This document shows, piece by piece, positions 1 through 8,032 of a DNA stretch of 9,693 nucleotides. This DNA is from an uncultured Ruminococcus sp. (GTDB lineage Bacteria; Bacillota; Clostridia; Oscillospirales; Ruminococcaceae). Numbering within the stretch: the stretch's first letter is position 1; every line of letters begins with the position of its first letter. The translations under genes were made by a program, and so were the position numbers. The stretch covers positions 1 to 9,693 of the forward strand of contig CAADWP010000114.1 in the NCBI GenBank assembly GCA_900752785.1, in the 5' to 3' direction. Below the pieces are notes generated by a model that saw nothing but the letters and a program-made list of their open reading frames with translations, did no database searches and was not told the DNA's origin.

Positions 1-1461
1 GGGGGAGCCTATAAGAGCGCGGGCGATAGAAAGGCGCTGACGCTGACCTCCCGAGAAATTTCTGCCTCCCTGAGAAACCTTTTTATCAAGGCGTTCCGGG
101 AATTTGCTTACAAATTCCCAAGCCTGAGCCGTTTTTAAAGCAGTGATGATCTCCTCGTCGGAAGCGTTTTTGTTCCGCCATTTCATATTTTCACGTATAG
201 TTCCTGAAAATAGGATCGCCTTTTGAGGGACAATGCCGATCCTGCGGCGCAGAGAATCAATCTCCCAGTCGTTTACATTTATTCCCGATACAAGAACATC
301 GCCCGATGCAGCTCTGTAAAAGCATGGGATCAGGTTTGCAAGAGTGGATTTTCCGCTTCCCGTACCGCCGATAATTCCCAGCATTTCGCCTTTTTTAAGG
401 GTAAAAGAAACATTTTTTACCGAGTTGCCTCCGGCAGTTTCGTACGCAAACGAAACGTTTCTGAATTCTATGATATTCTCATCGCAGTCGGTATCGGCGA
501 TATCCTTTCCCGATTGCTCGGGAGCTATATCGAATATCTCGCTGATACGGTTTGCGGAAGCAAAAGCTTTTGTGAAGGTTACAATAAGGTTTGCCAAAAC
601 GATAAGCGCAAGAAGTATCTGCGTCATATAGTTGGTAAAAGCGGTAAGTTCGCCTTGTGTAAGACTTCCGGCGTTGATTTTGATGCCGCCGAACCAGATG
701 ATAGCGACAATGCCAAGGTTCATGACCATAAACGCCACAGGATTGAGGATAGCAGAGATTTTTCCAACAGCTATCGAGCAGTCGGAGATGTCGTCTACTG
801 CATCCTTAAATTCGTCTATCTCTTCCTGCTGGCGTGAAAAAGCTCTGATAACTCGCGTACCTTCAAGATTTTCACGTGTGAGCATAGAAGCGTGGTCAAG
901 ACGCTGCTGAGTTTTTTTGTACATGGGGATAGTTTTGCGCATTATCATGAAAATAACAAAAGAAATGAGCGGAGCTGCCACAAAAAATATCATAGACAGT
1001 TTTACGTCGATAGTTATAGCCATAACTGCCGCACCAATTACAAGGAATGGCGCTCTGACGGCAAGTCTGATGAACATATTCACACCGTTCTGAACGGTAT
1101 TTGAATCATTTGTAAGTCGGTTTACAATAGAAGCTGTTCCGATTTTGTCTATTCCGCTGTATGACAGAGAGTTAATATGTTTATAAAGCGCGGTTCTCAA
1201 TTCCGTGCCGAAGCCGTAAGCGCATTTTGCAGCAAGATATTGACAGGTCAGAGCAAATCCGAGACCGCAGATTCCGAGAACGACGATCAATCCGCTCATT
1301 TTCAAAATATAGGAACTGTTGCCGTTTGCAATACCGTTATCAATTATTTTTGCCATAACAAGGGGAACTGTCAACTCAAAAATTGCTTCCAGAAGTTTGA
1401 AAATAGGCCCGAATATAAGCTCTTTTTTATAATTTTTAAGATATTTAAGAAGTTTTTTCAT
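1..1461 (-). CDS. ABC transporter ATP-binding/permease (exporter half-transporter), C-terminus cut by window edge
   Basis: This is a fused membrane-domain plus ATPase ABC exporter subunit of the multidrug/lipid/peptide exporter type (MsbA/LmrA/BmrCD-like). The 487 visible codons begin MKKLLKYLKN. About six hydrophobic helices are visible (roughly residues 15-38, 53-75, 127-150, 155-175, 235-260, 275-300). A nucleotide-binding domain follows from about residue 330, with Walker A GGTGSGKST (365-373), the Q-loop glutamine in VPQ (Q413) and the signature FSGGQRQRLSIARAL (469-483). The reading frame is open to base 1, so Walker B, the D-loop and the switch histidine, roughly 90 residues, lie outside the window. 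The ATG at 1461 is preceded by AAGGA (1469-1473) at 7 nt spacing. It lies 57 nt after the cyclase gene with a hairpin between them. Such subunits often work as heterodimers with a neighbouring gene; a partner could lie beyond base 1, but none is seen. The transported substrate cannot be told from sequence. Confidence 0.95.
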   Translation of the reverse strand, partial: MKKLLKYLKNYKKELIFGPIFKLLEAIFELTVPLVMAKIIDNGIANGNSSYILKMSGLIVVLGICGLGFALTCQYLAAKCAYGFGTELRTALYKHINSLSYSGIDKIGTASIVNRLTNDSNTVQNGVNMFIRLAVRAPFLVIGAAVMAITIDVKLSMIFFVAAPLISFVIFMIMRKTIPMYKKTQQRLDHASMLTRENLEGTRVIRAFSRQQEEIDEFKDAVDDISDCSIAVGKISAILNPVAFMVMNLGIVAIIWFGGIKINAGSLTQGELTAFTNYMTQILLALIVLANLIVTFTKAFASANRISEIFDIAPEQSGKDIADTDCDENIIEFRNVSFAYETAGGNSVKNVSFTLKKGEMLGIIGGTGSGKSTLANLIPCFYRAASGDVLVSGINVNDWEIDSLRRRIGIVPQKAILFSGTIRENMKWRNKNASDEEIITALKTAQAWEFVSKFPERLDKKVSQGGRNFSGGQRQRLSIARALIGSP

Positions 1462-1479
1462 ATTAACATCCTTACCGTA

Positions 1480-1515
1480 AAATACCGCCGATCGTTATGT
1501 CAATCAGCGGCATTT
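1480..1515. terminator. 13-bp hairpin between cyclase and ABC genes, possible terminator/attenuator
   Basis: Arms 1480-1492 (AAATACCGCCGAT) and 1503-1515 (ATCAGCGGCATTT) pair over 13 positions, 11 of them Watson-Crick, with a 10-nt loop. On the plus strand the stem runs into a T-rich tract (ATTTTTATTATTTT), the look of an intrinsic terminator, but no plus-strand gene is seen upstream of it. On the minus strand, where the genes lie, it starts 3 nt after the cyclase stop and is followed only by TTTTAC, then the ABC ribosome binding site. It is therefore probably a weak terminator or attenuator that reduces transcription into the ABC gene. It could also stabilise the 3' end of the cyclase message. 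Confidence 0.5.
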
Positions 1516-1518
1516 TTA

Positions 1519-3441
1519 TTATTTTCTTAGATATTTGGAATTCTTTTTGCGCTTTTTTCGCTCGTACATAAGCTTATCCGCCTGAGTAATGAGGCTGAAC
1601 AGCTTCATATCTTCCTCTATAGGAGTAACGATAGTACCGATACTTGCAGCAATTTCATATGGCTTTGCAACGATATGATTAATATTTTCAAGAGATTTCA
1701 TAAACGTTTTTTCAAGAGCTTCTATATCTTCTTCAACTGCGTCCGCACCAAGAATAATAAATTCATCACCGCCGAAGCGGGCACAGATGCTTCTGTTTTT
1801 GTTTTTGCAGCATGAGCTTATAGCTGAAGCAAGCCTTTGAAGAGCAAAATCGCCCTCTTTATGACCAAAATTATCGTTAATGTATTTAAGTCCGTCCATA
1901 TCAATAAAGGAAATCATCAGCATCGTACCTTTATCACGGCATTTTTTGAAAATATTATCGGCTGTCCTTATAAATCCGTTTCGATTATAAATACCGCAAA
2001 GGGGATCTATAACATAAAGACGGTCAAGCTCTGTTATCACACTGTTAAGATGAATAAGCTTACGGATGTTTTCAATAGAATTGCTTATGTTCATCATCAA
2101 TGAGTGACACAACATACTTTTTACCGGGAAATCGCCGTTTGTTATTATATAATAGCCAAGGCATCTTTCACGGAAATGCAGCGGAAGAAAATAGCTTATA
2201 TTACCGCCGCCCTTGCATGGAACAGGGAACATATCTGCACTGTTAAAGGAATCAACGGAGCTTTTTCTTCCGTCTTCCCAGATAAGAGGAGCGCTCATTT
2301 TCTTTGAGTAGCCATAAACTCTGTCATTATTGTCCTCGTCGTCTGACCATTGTGAAGAAAAACCGCTGTCCCATTCGGATATAAGGCATAAAGAGCATCG
2401 CTCGCATTCAAGTTCGTTAAGAAAACTGCCGATAATTTCAACAGCGTCATCAGAGCTTTCTGTTTCAGCCAGCAGGGAAGTCATGCGGTTAAGCAGGGAT
2501 ATATCGGAACGACAGCCATTTATGATTTTAAAGGTGCTTTTTTTATAGTCTTTTATGTCGTTGCAGTTATCCGAATTGCAGCCACAGCTTTCGGAAAATA
2601 CCGGATGAGCGTCCAGGCAAAGAGGTTCGCATTGTTCGCCTGAAATAACTTTAAGAAGCAACTCACAGGCGCTGTAGCCCATTTCTTTAAGAGGTCTTGC
2701 GACTGTTGTAAGGGCAGGGGAGTAATGACGCGCATTATAGGTATAATCAAAGCCGGTTACGATAATATCCTTCGGTATCTCATAACCAAGCTTTTCAAGC
2801 TCTGCGGCCGCTGCAAGAGCCATAGCGTCATTGGCGCAGATAATGGCGTCAGGCATAGGGAGCTTTGAGGAAACAAATTTATTTATAGCTCTCACGCCGT
2901 CGATTGCTCTGAATTCCCCGAAAAAGACGCGTCTGCTTTCGACTTCTATACCGTGTTCAGCCATAACGCTCAGAAAAGCGCCGTATCGGTCTTCTGCTTC
3001 AGGGTTTGCAAGAGGACCGGAAATATAGTTGATCTTTTTAGCGCCGTGAACCGTTATGACATGCTTTACGATCTCGCGCATAGCCGCAGTATTATCAATA
3101 CTGATATTAATAAATTCTGGATAATCATCGCAGTCCAGCACGACAACGGGAATGCCGGCTTCTTTGACTTTTGAAATTATCTTGTCTTTTTCAATAGGGT
3201 CGCCTATAGTGTTTGTCATAAGAATAACGCCGTCAAATTTTTCATAATTGACGAGGTTATATATGTTATATTCGCCCACATCATACCGACCGTTGGAGAT
3301 AACTCCGCTGAATCCTGAGAAATATGAGATATTTGCATTATTATCACGGGCACATGAATTGATTCCGTTTATAACGCTGCCCTGATATTCTTCATCTACG
3401 CCGGCAACGAGAACGGCTATTTCTTTAAAGCTGTTCGACAT
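1519..3441 (-). CDS. Cytoplasmic LacI-type substrate-binding domain / GGDEF diguanylate cyclase fusion
   Basis: The predicted role is to make cyclic di-GMP from GTP in response to a small ligand. Residues 1-290 match the periplasmic-binding-like fold of LacI/GalR regulators, with the typical stretch NDAMALAAAAELEKLGYEIP (204-223) and then VTGFD. There is no N-terminal helix-turn-helix and no signal peptide or membrane helix, so it should be a cytosolic sensor. Residues about 310-455 are GAF-like (weak call). The GGDEF domain covers about 470-635: DPLCGIYNRNGF (479-490), metal-binding D514 in FIDMDG, ND at 522-523 and ARFGGDEF (554-561), so catalysis looks intact. The usual inhibitory-site RxxD is replaced by K548...S551, suggesting no product inhibition at that site. 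C286-G-C288-x4-C293 closes the binding domain, and C346/C349/C352 form a second cluster. The start is supported by GGAGG (3450-3454) 8 nt upstream of the ATG. It has its own promoter (3529-3557). The ligand is unknown. Confidence 0.93.
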   Translation of the reverse strand: MSNSFKEIAVLVAGVDEEYQGSVINGINSCARDNNANISYFSGFSGVISNGRYDVGEYNIYNLVNYEKFDGVILMTNTIGDPIEKDKIISKVKEAGIPVVVLDCDDYPEFINISIDNTAAMREIVKHVITVHGAKKINYISGPLANPEAEDRYGAFLSVMAEHGIEVESRRVFFGEFRAIDGVRAINKFVSSKLPMPDAIICANDAMALAAAAELEKLGYEIPKDIIVTGFDYTYNARHYSPALTTVARPLKEMGYSACELLLKVISGEQCEPLCLDAHPVFSESCGCNSDNCNDIKDYKKSTFKIINGCRSDISLLNRMTSLLAETESSDDAVEIIGSFLNELECERCSLCLISEWDSGFSSQWSDDEDNNDRVYGYSKKMSAPLIWEDGRKSSVDSFNSADMFPVPCKGGGNISYFLPLHFRERCLGYYIITNGDFPVKSMLCHSLMMNISNSIENIRKLIHLNSVITELDRLYVIDPLCGIYNRNGFIRTADNIFKKCRDKGTMLMISFIDMDGLKYINDNFGHKEGDFALQRLASAISSCCKNKNRSICARFGGDEFIILGADAVEEDIEALEKTFMKSLENINHIVAKPYEIAASIGTIVTPIEEDMKLFSLITQADKLMYERKKRKKNSKYLRK

Positions 3442-3514
3442 ATACTTATCCTCCGTATTTTTCTACTAAGATATTATTTTATCTTTGGTGCTTGATAAAT
3501 AATGGAAAAAAGTT

Positions 3515-3532
3515 TAATGTTTACAAACATTA
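3515..3532. promoter_or_regulatory. Perfect 8+2+8 inverted repeat over the cyclase promoter, candidate operator
   Basis: TAATGTTTACAAACATTA is a perfect 8-bp inverted repeat with a 2-bp centre. It overlaps the -10 box (3529-3534) and extends over the expected transcription start of the minus-strand cyclase gene. A dimeric repressor bound here would block RNA polymerase. It lacks the central CG typical of LacI-family operators, so I do not assign a regulator family. Confidence 0.5.
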
Positions 3533-3557
3533 TAACATAATTATAATAAAGAATCAA
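3529..3557 (-). promoter_or_regulatory. Sigma-A-type promoter of the substrate-binding/GGDEF gene
   Basis: Read on the minus strand, -35 TTGATT (3552-3557) and -10 TATAAT (3529-3534) are separated by exactly 17 bp. The -10 matches consensus perfectly and the -35 matches at four of six positions. The predicted start is near 3522, giving a leader of about 80 nt before the ATG at 3441. It separates the cyclase/ABC unit from the upstream moxR cluster, although read-through is possible because no convincing terminator follows the DUF308 gene. Confidence 0.75.
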
Positions 3558-3600
3558 TAGTTTTTTGTGAATTTTTCAGATTATGCTAAAAGCTCGGATT

Positions 3601-4167
3601 TTAATGAAGAAATTTTTTATCGTCATGTACAGTATAACTGTTTACATCTATAATATCGGGTGACGAGCCTTTATTACGCCGATTTATGGCATAAGCGACA
3701 ATAAAATTAAATATTCCCATAACGATGAGCGCTATGCCTGCCGCAATTCTTGCAGCTTTTCCGGCTGAAAAGGGATTGACAATAAGGAAGATGCTTAAGG
3801 CGATGACCAGCGCTCCAATGATTGCGCTGAATATGCGGCTGTCCTTTGATCTTTCTGAATTAAAGGCTTTTCCGAGGCATTTCAGTCCATAGCCTCCGAA
3901 AAAAATACCTGCGATAATCGGAATGCTTATTTCAATTATTTTTGGCAGCAGTATAACGAAAATTCCCGCAATTATTCCGCCCACGCCTGCTCCGGTCATA
4001 ACGCCGTCGCCTCCGGAAGAAATAATTGAAACGACGCATGAGATAATGATTATGCCTCCGATAATATAGAAAAACATTGATATTATTCCGGGGAAAAACG
4101 CTATAACAGCGCCGAGTACTGCATAAAGCAGACCCTTTACGATATATCCAAAGTTGCTGATTTTCAT
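3601..4167 (-). CDS. DUF308 (HdeD-like) six-helix membrane protein
   Basis: This is a 188-residue integral membrane protein with about six hydrophobic helices (roughly 8-28, 31-51, 56-76, 78-98, 111-131, 137-160) in three hairpin-like pairs rich in Gly, Ile and Ala. That pattern fits the DUF308/HdeD family. The repeated FFPGII, LLPKII and VNPFSAG-type turns after helices are typical. A charged cytoplasmic tail (about 162-188) follows. HdeD is linked to acid resistance in Escherichia coli, but the function in Firmicutes is not established. The ATG at 4167 has AAGGAGG (4173-4179) 5 nt upstream, and this site overlaps the stop codon of the transglutaminase gene, so expression is probably coupled to it. 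It appears to be the last gene of the moxR cluster; a role beside the envelope transglutaminase is inferred from position only. Confidence 0.88.
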   Translation of the reverse strand: MKISNFGYIVKGLLYAVLGAVIAFFPGIISMFFYIIGGIIIISCVVSIISSGGDGVMTGAGVGGIIAGIFVILLPKIIEISIPIIAGIFFGGYGLKCLGKAFNSERSKDSRIFSAIIGALVIALSIFLIVNPFSAGKAARIAAGIALIVMGIFNFIVAYAINRRNKGSSPDIIDVNSYTVHDDKKFLH

Positions 4168-4172
4168 AGCAG

Positions 4173-4179
4173 CCTCCTT
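4173..4179 (-). promoter_or_regulatory. Ribosome binding site overlapping the transglutaminase stop codon
   Basis: AAGGAGG on the minus strand lies 5 nt before the DUF308 ATG. Its first two bases are part of the TAA stop (4180-4178) of the upstream gene. Ribosomes finishing the transglutaminase reading frame arrive directly on this site, which favours coupled translation of the two membrane proteins. It also fixes the DUF308 start. Confidence 0.8.
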
Positions 4180-6835
4180 ATATTATGCATTTAAAATATT
4201 TAAGCGAAAGACGTCCGAAGAAGCTTGATTTTTCGTAAATACTACGAGCAATGGAGTTTGTCGTTTCAAGACATTCCTTCAGCTCGACGGAGGTCGGAGG
4301 AGTTTTTCCGAAGCCCGAACGCAGAGCTATATCTGTCATTCTGATAAATTCTCCCTGTTTAATGTGGATGTTTCCGATCTGTTCGTCGGCATATTCGGCA
4401 AATTTAATATACTGCATATCTCCTTGCTTTATGCCAAGCTCGCTGAGAAGAATTTCAGCGTAGCGGTAGATCTCTCCGATCCTGCTGGAGCTTTCTCCCG
4501 AGGTGAGTTTTTTACGTCTGACAGTGACGGTTATATGCCTCCTGAGAAGTATAAGTCCTATGACAGCGGCTATAGATACGATTACCGCAATAATGCGTTT
4601 TATAAACAACGGTATAGTGCCTGAATCATTATTGCCGTTTGGGGGAAGGATCACGGCAGCAGTCGAGGGAACGGAAGCACTTTCAGTCGGTGTGTTTGAA
4701 ACGTGCGTATTATTTTTAGTTGTTATTACTGGAACAGTTCGTGTGGATGATATAGTCGTTATGTTATTGGTAACAGTAGTTGTTTTGGGCTTTTCATAAG
4801 GAACGGAATTATTTGAATAGCCCGCCGTAAACTCATATGGAATCCATCCGAAGTCCTCAAGATAAACCTCGGCCCATGCATGACTGCGGTTATCTTTGAC
4901 ATTTATCTCATAAGTATTGTTTCCTGTGTGGGAATCGCTGTTGAAATCATCCGTCGTAATGATATAGCCGGTTGCATATCTTGCGGGAATTCCTGCCATT
5001 CTTGCAAGAATTACGCCGGAGGTGGCATAATGAACGCAGTATCCCTTATGATTTTCGTTTAGAAAATAGCTGACAAAATCGCGGTTTGAGGGAGTTTTTC
5101 CCGGCGAGAGAGTATATTCTGTATTGCTTGCCATTCGGTTGCGGATAAGATCAAGGATCATTAGCTTATCGGCAGCAGTGTTTGCGGAGTTCTTCATATC
5201 AATAATATCCGAGTAAGCGTTCCTGACGTCTTCCATATCCTTTGTGTCGGGGATCTGAAGATAGTTTTCAAAAACAAAATATTTATATTTGTCTTGAATA
5301 AATTCCGACAATATGACTTCGGGATTTGAATAACGGTATTCATAATTCTGAGGAAGACAGCTGTTGATTACATATGAATTACCGTAATGGTTATCAATGC
5401 AGTAATTTCTTATTTTCGCCGTATAATCCTTGGAATCTGCCGAGTTTATCTTAAAAAGCTGATATGTGCCGATTGAATAAGAATTGAGATTATATTCCAG
5501 CATGCGTCGATCAATCTCGGTGAATCTGTAGCTTTGTTTTTTACCCGTACCGTCTGAGACCATGGTATCGCGGACGTAATCAAGGCTGTTGAAGTTTTCT
5601 GTACCGTATGGAGACAGTCCTTTGGTTTTCTTGAGTTTATATTCAATATCGAGGGAGATCGTTTTTGCGGACGGATCGATCAGCTTTGTAAACGTATTGA
5701 CAAAATCCTGAGGATATATTTCATATTGTTTGAAATCGGAAAAGATCTCGTCTTCATATGCGCTCTTATCAAGGTCGCGCCACTCGTTATCATTATAAAC
5801 AGAGCCGGCATAGTCCTTAATATATACGGTATTGCTGCATTTACCGTCGAATGTGGCGATAAGATCAGTAGTATTCTTGTATCTTATACTGCTTTTGTTA
5901 CCAAGCTTATGGCTATTTGAATCTATGGTGAAGCCGAAAGCACTTGTAATCTTTGAAAGGCTTTCTGCTACATCATCAAAAGTAAATTGACTTATTGCAT
6001 AGCTTATATCGCGCCTTTTTTGATTAAGCTCGTCGCTTCTTTTGTAGTTTGTTATCTGCATGACTGAATAAGCTATAACGGAAATGAACAGGATAACGGC
6101 TATAATAAAAACGCCGCATTTTTCCGTGACTTTTAGCTTCATTTGCCTTTTTGGAAAAAAGAGATTATCACGTCGGACAAAGCCTCCGCGGCCTCCTGAA
6201 TATTCTCCTACATCGATAGTGGACATTCCGAGGAGTGCCAGCCAATAGGCAATAACCAAGATTCCCCAGAAGACAGGGATCTCGATACCATTATACAGTC
6301 CGATCTCAATGATCGGAAAGGTCACCATAAGAGGGAGAATAGGATTAGGGCGACAGACTGTAAAGTAATATATTACAAGTGCAAGAAGCCATACGCCGAA
6401 AACAAACAGAACGGTTACGTTTTCTTCTTCGTACCGGGGATTTAAATTTTTGTAATATTTTATATCGGTATCAAATGATTCTTTGTATATAACGTTGTAT
6501 ACATATTTAAAGCCGCGGCTTAGCCGATGTATTGATTTATAGGCGCAAGCGGCAAAGACGAATACCGAGCCTGTAAGCGCCCATATTGCCTTTCCTTCTA
6601 TTACCGTAAGCGTTATATAAAACAGTGAAAAACCGGTCGCAGCCCAAAATACTGTCGATTCGTTGAAGCGGAAGCTGAACATTCCGAGAAAAGAAAGTAT
6701 AACTGCAATATATCCGGCAGCAGCGATCACAACAGCCTCAAGCTTGCGAAAATTATGACTTTTTCTTTTAACGGACATTACTATGCTGTCGCATATTGTA
6801 ATGCCGTTATTGTTCTGTATATTTGTATTTTTCAT
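4178..6835 (-). CDS. Membrane-anchored transglutaminase-like protein (TgpA/DUF3488-type)
   Basis: This 885-residue protein fits the TgpA-type family: an N-terminal membrane block, an extracytoplasmic transglutaminase fold, then a single helix and a cytoplasmic tail. Hydrophobic segments lie near 34-54, 60-80, 82-98, 141-160, 165-181, 188-205 and 240-261. The outer region spans about 262-740. The catalytic core is about 590-675, with nucleophile C600 in HKGYCVHYATSG, H652 in NRSHAWAEVY and the third residue as E668 in GWIPYEFT, where many relatives have Asp. Glu is also common in Firmicutes members. A Thr/Ser/Asn-rich linker (about 680-740) leads to the helix at 745-765, and the tail (766-885) resembles DUF4129. 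The roughly 330-residue segment between membrane block and core has no assignment from me. The ATG overlaps the DUF58 stop by one base (TAATG). AAAGGA lies about 12 nt upstream, farther than usual, so coupled translation is likely. Substrate is unknown; envelope protein cleavage or crosslinking is inferred. Confidence 0.93.
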   Translation of the reverse strand: MKNTNIQNNNGITICDSIVMSVKRKSHNFRKLEAVVIAAAGYIAVILSFLGMFSFRFNESTVFWAATGFSLFYITLTVIEGKAIWALTGSVFVFAACAYKSIHRLSRGFKYVYNVIYKESFDTDIKYYKNLNPRYEEENVTVLFVFGVWLLALVIYYFTVCRPNPILPLMVTFPIIEIGLYNGIEIPVFWGILVIAYWLALLGMSTIDVGEYSGGRGGFVRRDNLFFPKRQMKLKVTEKCGVFIIAVILFISVIAYSVMQITNYKRSDELNQKRRDISYAISQFTFDDVAESLSKITSAFGFTIDSNSHKLGNKSSIRYKNTTDLIATFDGKCSNTVYIKDYAGSVYNDNEWRDLDKSAYEDEIFSDFKQYEIYPQDFVNTFTKLIDPSAKTISLDIEYKLKKTKGLSPYGTENFNSLDYVRDTMVSDGTGKKQSYRFTEIDRRMLEYNLNSYSIGTYQLFKINSADSKDYTAKIRNYCIDNHYGNSYVINSCLPQNYEYRYSNPEVILSEFIQDKYKYFVFENYLQIPDTKDMEDVRNAYSDIIDMKNSANTAADKLMILDLIRNRMASNTEYTLSPGKTPSNRDFVSYFLNENHKGYCVHYATSGVILARMAGIPARYATGYIITTDDFNSDSHTGNNTYEINVKDNRSHAWAEVYLEDFGWIPYEFTAGYSNNSVPYEKPKTTTVTNNITTISSTRTVPVITTKNNTHVSNTPTESASVPSTAAVILPPNGNNDSGTIPLFIKRIIAVIVSIAAVIGLILLRRHITVTVRRKKLTSGESSSRIGEIYRYAEILLSELGIKQGDMQYIKFAEYADEQIGNIHIKQGEFIRMTDIALRSGFGKTPPTSVELKECLETTNSIARSIYEKSSFFGRLSLKYFKCII

Positions 6836-8028
6836 TATAATTCAATATCCTTTATGGAAGCGGAAACTTTTCCAATAACAACGGGTATCGTGCTGACCGA
6901 TGAAGCTTTTTGAGGTTGAACTTCAATTATATCGTCTGATTTAAGTATAACAATTATATTTTTTATATCTGCATCAAGTTCTTCATCAATATATCCGTAT
7001 ATTTGCTTGTCTACAGAAGAAGTTATATACGTAAATGAAGAAAGCGAAAGTCCGGGTTCGGAAGCAAAATAATTGTCGGGTTTTTCACAATACAGGTTAT
7101 CGCTTATTGAGCATATAAATTCTTTTATTGCCGTCGAAAGAGAATCATGGTCGGTGATAAGACGATCTACAAATTCGCGTTTTTCAGCGTTATAATAGAC
7201 TATTGTGTGTATTCGTTCGTTTTCGATAAGGAATCTGGAAACAGAAAGAAAAGCTTCTGCCATTGTATCGAATATTTGAAGAGTATGATCCGAATCCTCA
7301 TAGCATTTCAGATCGAGGAAAACGAGCGATGGGGTATCTATAGGCAAACTGTAATCCTTGACGATAAATTCATCCTTTTTAGAGCTTAGCTTCCAGTGTA
7401 TGCGGTTAAGCTTGTCACCGGGGCAGTAATCGCGCAAATCGAATACCTCTGACGGATCGTCACCGGGGTTATGCTGAGAATAGAGAGTGCTTTCTTCGTT
7501 TATTCTGTCTGTGAAAGAGACAGAGCCTGTAATGTCATGACCATCGGGCATAACAGCAAACTCGGCAACAAGATTTTTCCCTGTTTTAAGACGGAAGATC
7601 CTCAGCGGATCATAAATATATATCTTAGCGCATTTGACCTTAATAATACCGCAGAATTCCGAACTGAGCTGAAATGTGATCCTCTGCGTATTTCTGGGCT
7701 GGATAGGAAGATGCAGCTCAAAGGAGTTGATAGCATTATTAAAAACGTTGTAATATTCTAAATAAGCTTCTGCTTTGCCGATAGGGAAAATGCTTTTGTT
7801 CGTAACGCTGAGCTGAATTGGCAATGAAGTGTTTTTCGCTGCTGTGCGATCTTGTAAAATGAATTCGGCGCTTATCATATGCTTTGCGATAAACAGGCAT
7901 AGGAGCATCATTAAAGGCAGTGCGACCATTACTGCAAGAAGCACAAGAGCAAAATCCCAGATATACAGTATATAAAATGCCGCACATATTAATATAAGAA
8001 TTATAAAAAGAATTTTTGTCAGCAGCAT
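6835..8028 (-). CDS. DUF58 domain protein
   Basis: This is a 397-residue DUF58 family protein. Two adjacent N-terminal membrane helices (about 4-23 and 26-48) are followed by a beta-rich region (about 50-160) and then the family hallmark, seen here as YCPGDKLNRIHWKLSSKK (201-218) and continuing to VKDY (223-226). The remainder (about 230-300) has the alternating pattern of a von Willebrand A-like fold (SLVFLDLKCYED and later helices). DUF58 proteins are regularly encoded between a MoxR ATPase and a TgpA-type transglutaminase and are thought to be targets or adaptors of the ATPase; the biochemical function is not established. The ATG lies 4 nt after the moxR stop with only a weak AGG-type ribosome binding site, pointing to re-initiation by ribosomes ending moxR. 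The 3' end shares one base with the next start codon. Confidence 0.93.
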   Translation of the reverse strand: MLLTKILFIILILICAAFYILYIWDFALVLLAVMVALPLMMLLCLFIAKHMISAEFILQDRTAAKNTSLPIQLSVTNKSIFPIGKAEAYLEYYNVFNNAINSFELHLPIQPRNTQRITFQLSSEFCGIIKVKCAKIYIYDPLRIFRLKTGKNLVAEFAVMPDGHDITGSVSFTDRINEESTLYSQHNPGDDPSEVFDLRDYCPGDKLNRIHWKLSSKKDEFIVKDYSLPIDTPSLVFLDLKCYEDSDHTLQIFDTMAEAFLSVSRFLIENERIHTIVYYNAEKREFVDRLITDHDSLSTAIKEFICSISDNLYCEKPDNYFASEPGLSLSSFTYITSSVDKQIYGYIDEELDADIKNIIVILKSDDIIEVQPQKASSVSTIPVVIGKVSASIKDIEL

Positions 8029-8032
8029 GGCA

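Noticed and set aside
223..1530. Plus-strand open frames (223-837, 344-631, 632-910, 892-1104, 1177-1530)
   Set aside because: They lie antisense to an intact ABC exporter frame with all motifs, and have no ribosome binding sites or recognisable domains.
2553..2750. Minus-strand 65-codon frame inside the cyclase gene
   Set aside because: It is an alternative frame of a well supported domain-bearing gene; no independent start signal or family.
3558..3600. Intrinsic terminator after the DUF308 gene
   Set aside because: Only a weak AT stem (GAGCTTTT with AAAAATTC, one mismatch) and no clean T-run; not enough to call.
4653..4800. Low-complexity region as a DNA repeat array
   Set aside because: It encodes the Thr/Ser-rich linker of the transglutaminase protein; the DNA shows no regular repeat unit.
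7739..7987. Minus-strand 82-codon frame inside the DUF58 gene
   Set aside because: It is a shifted frame over the DUF58 N-terminal region, whose own frame is intact with the expected membrane helices.
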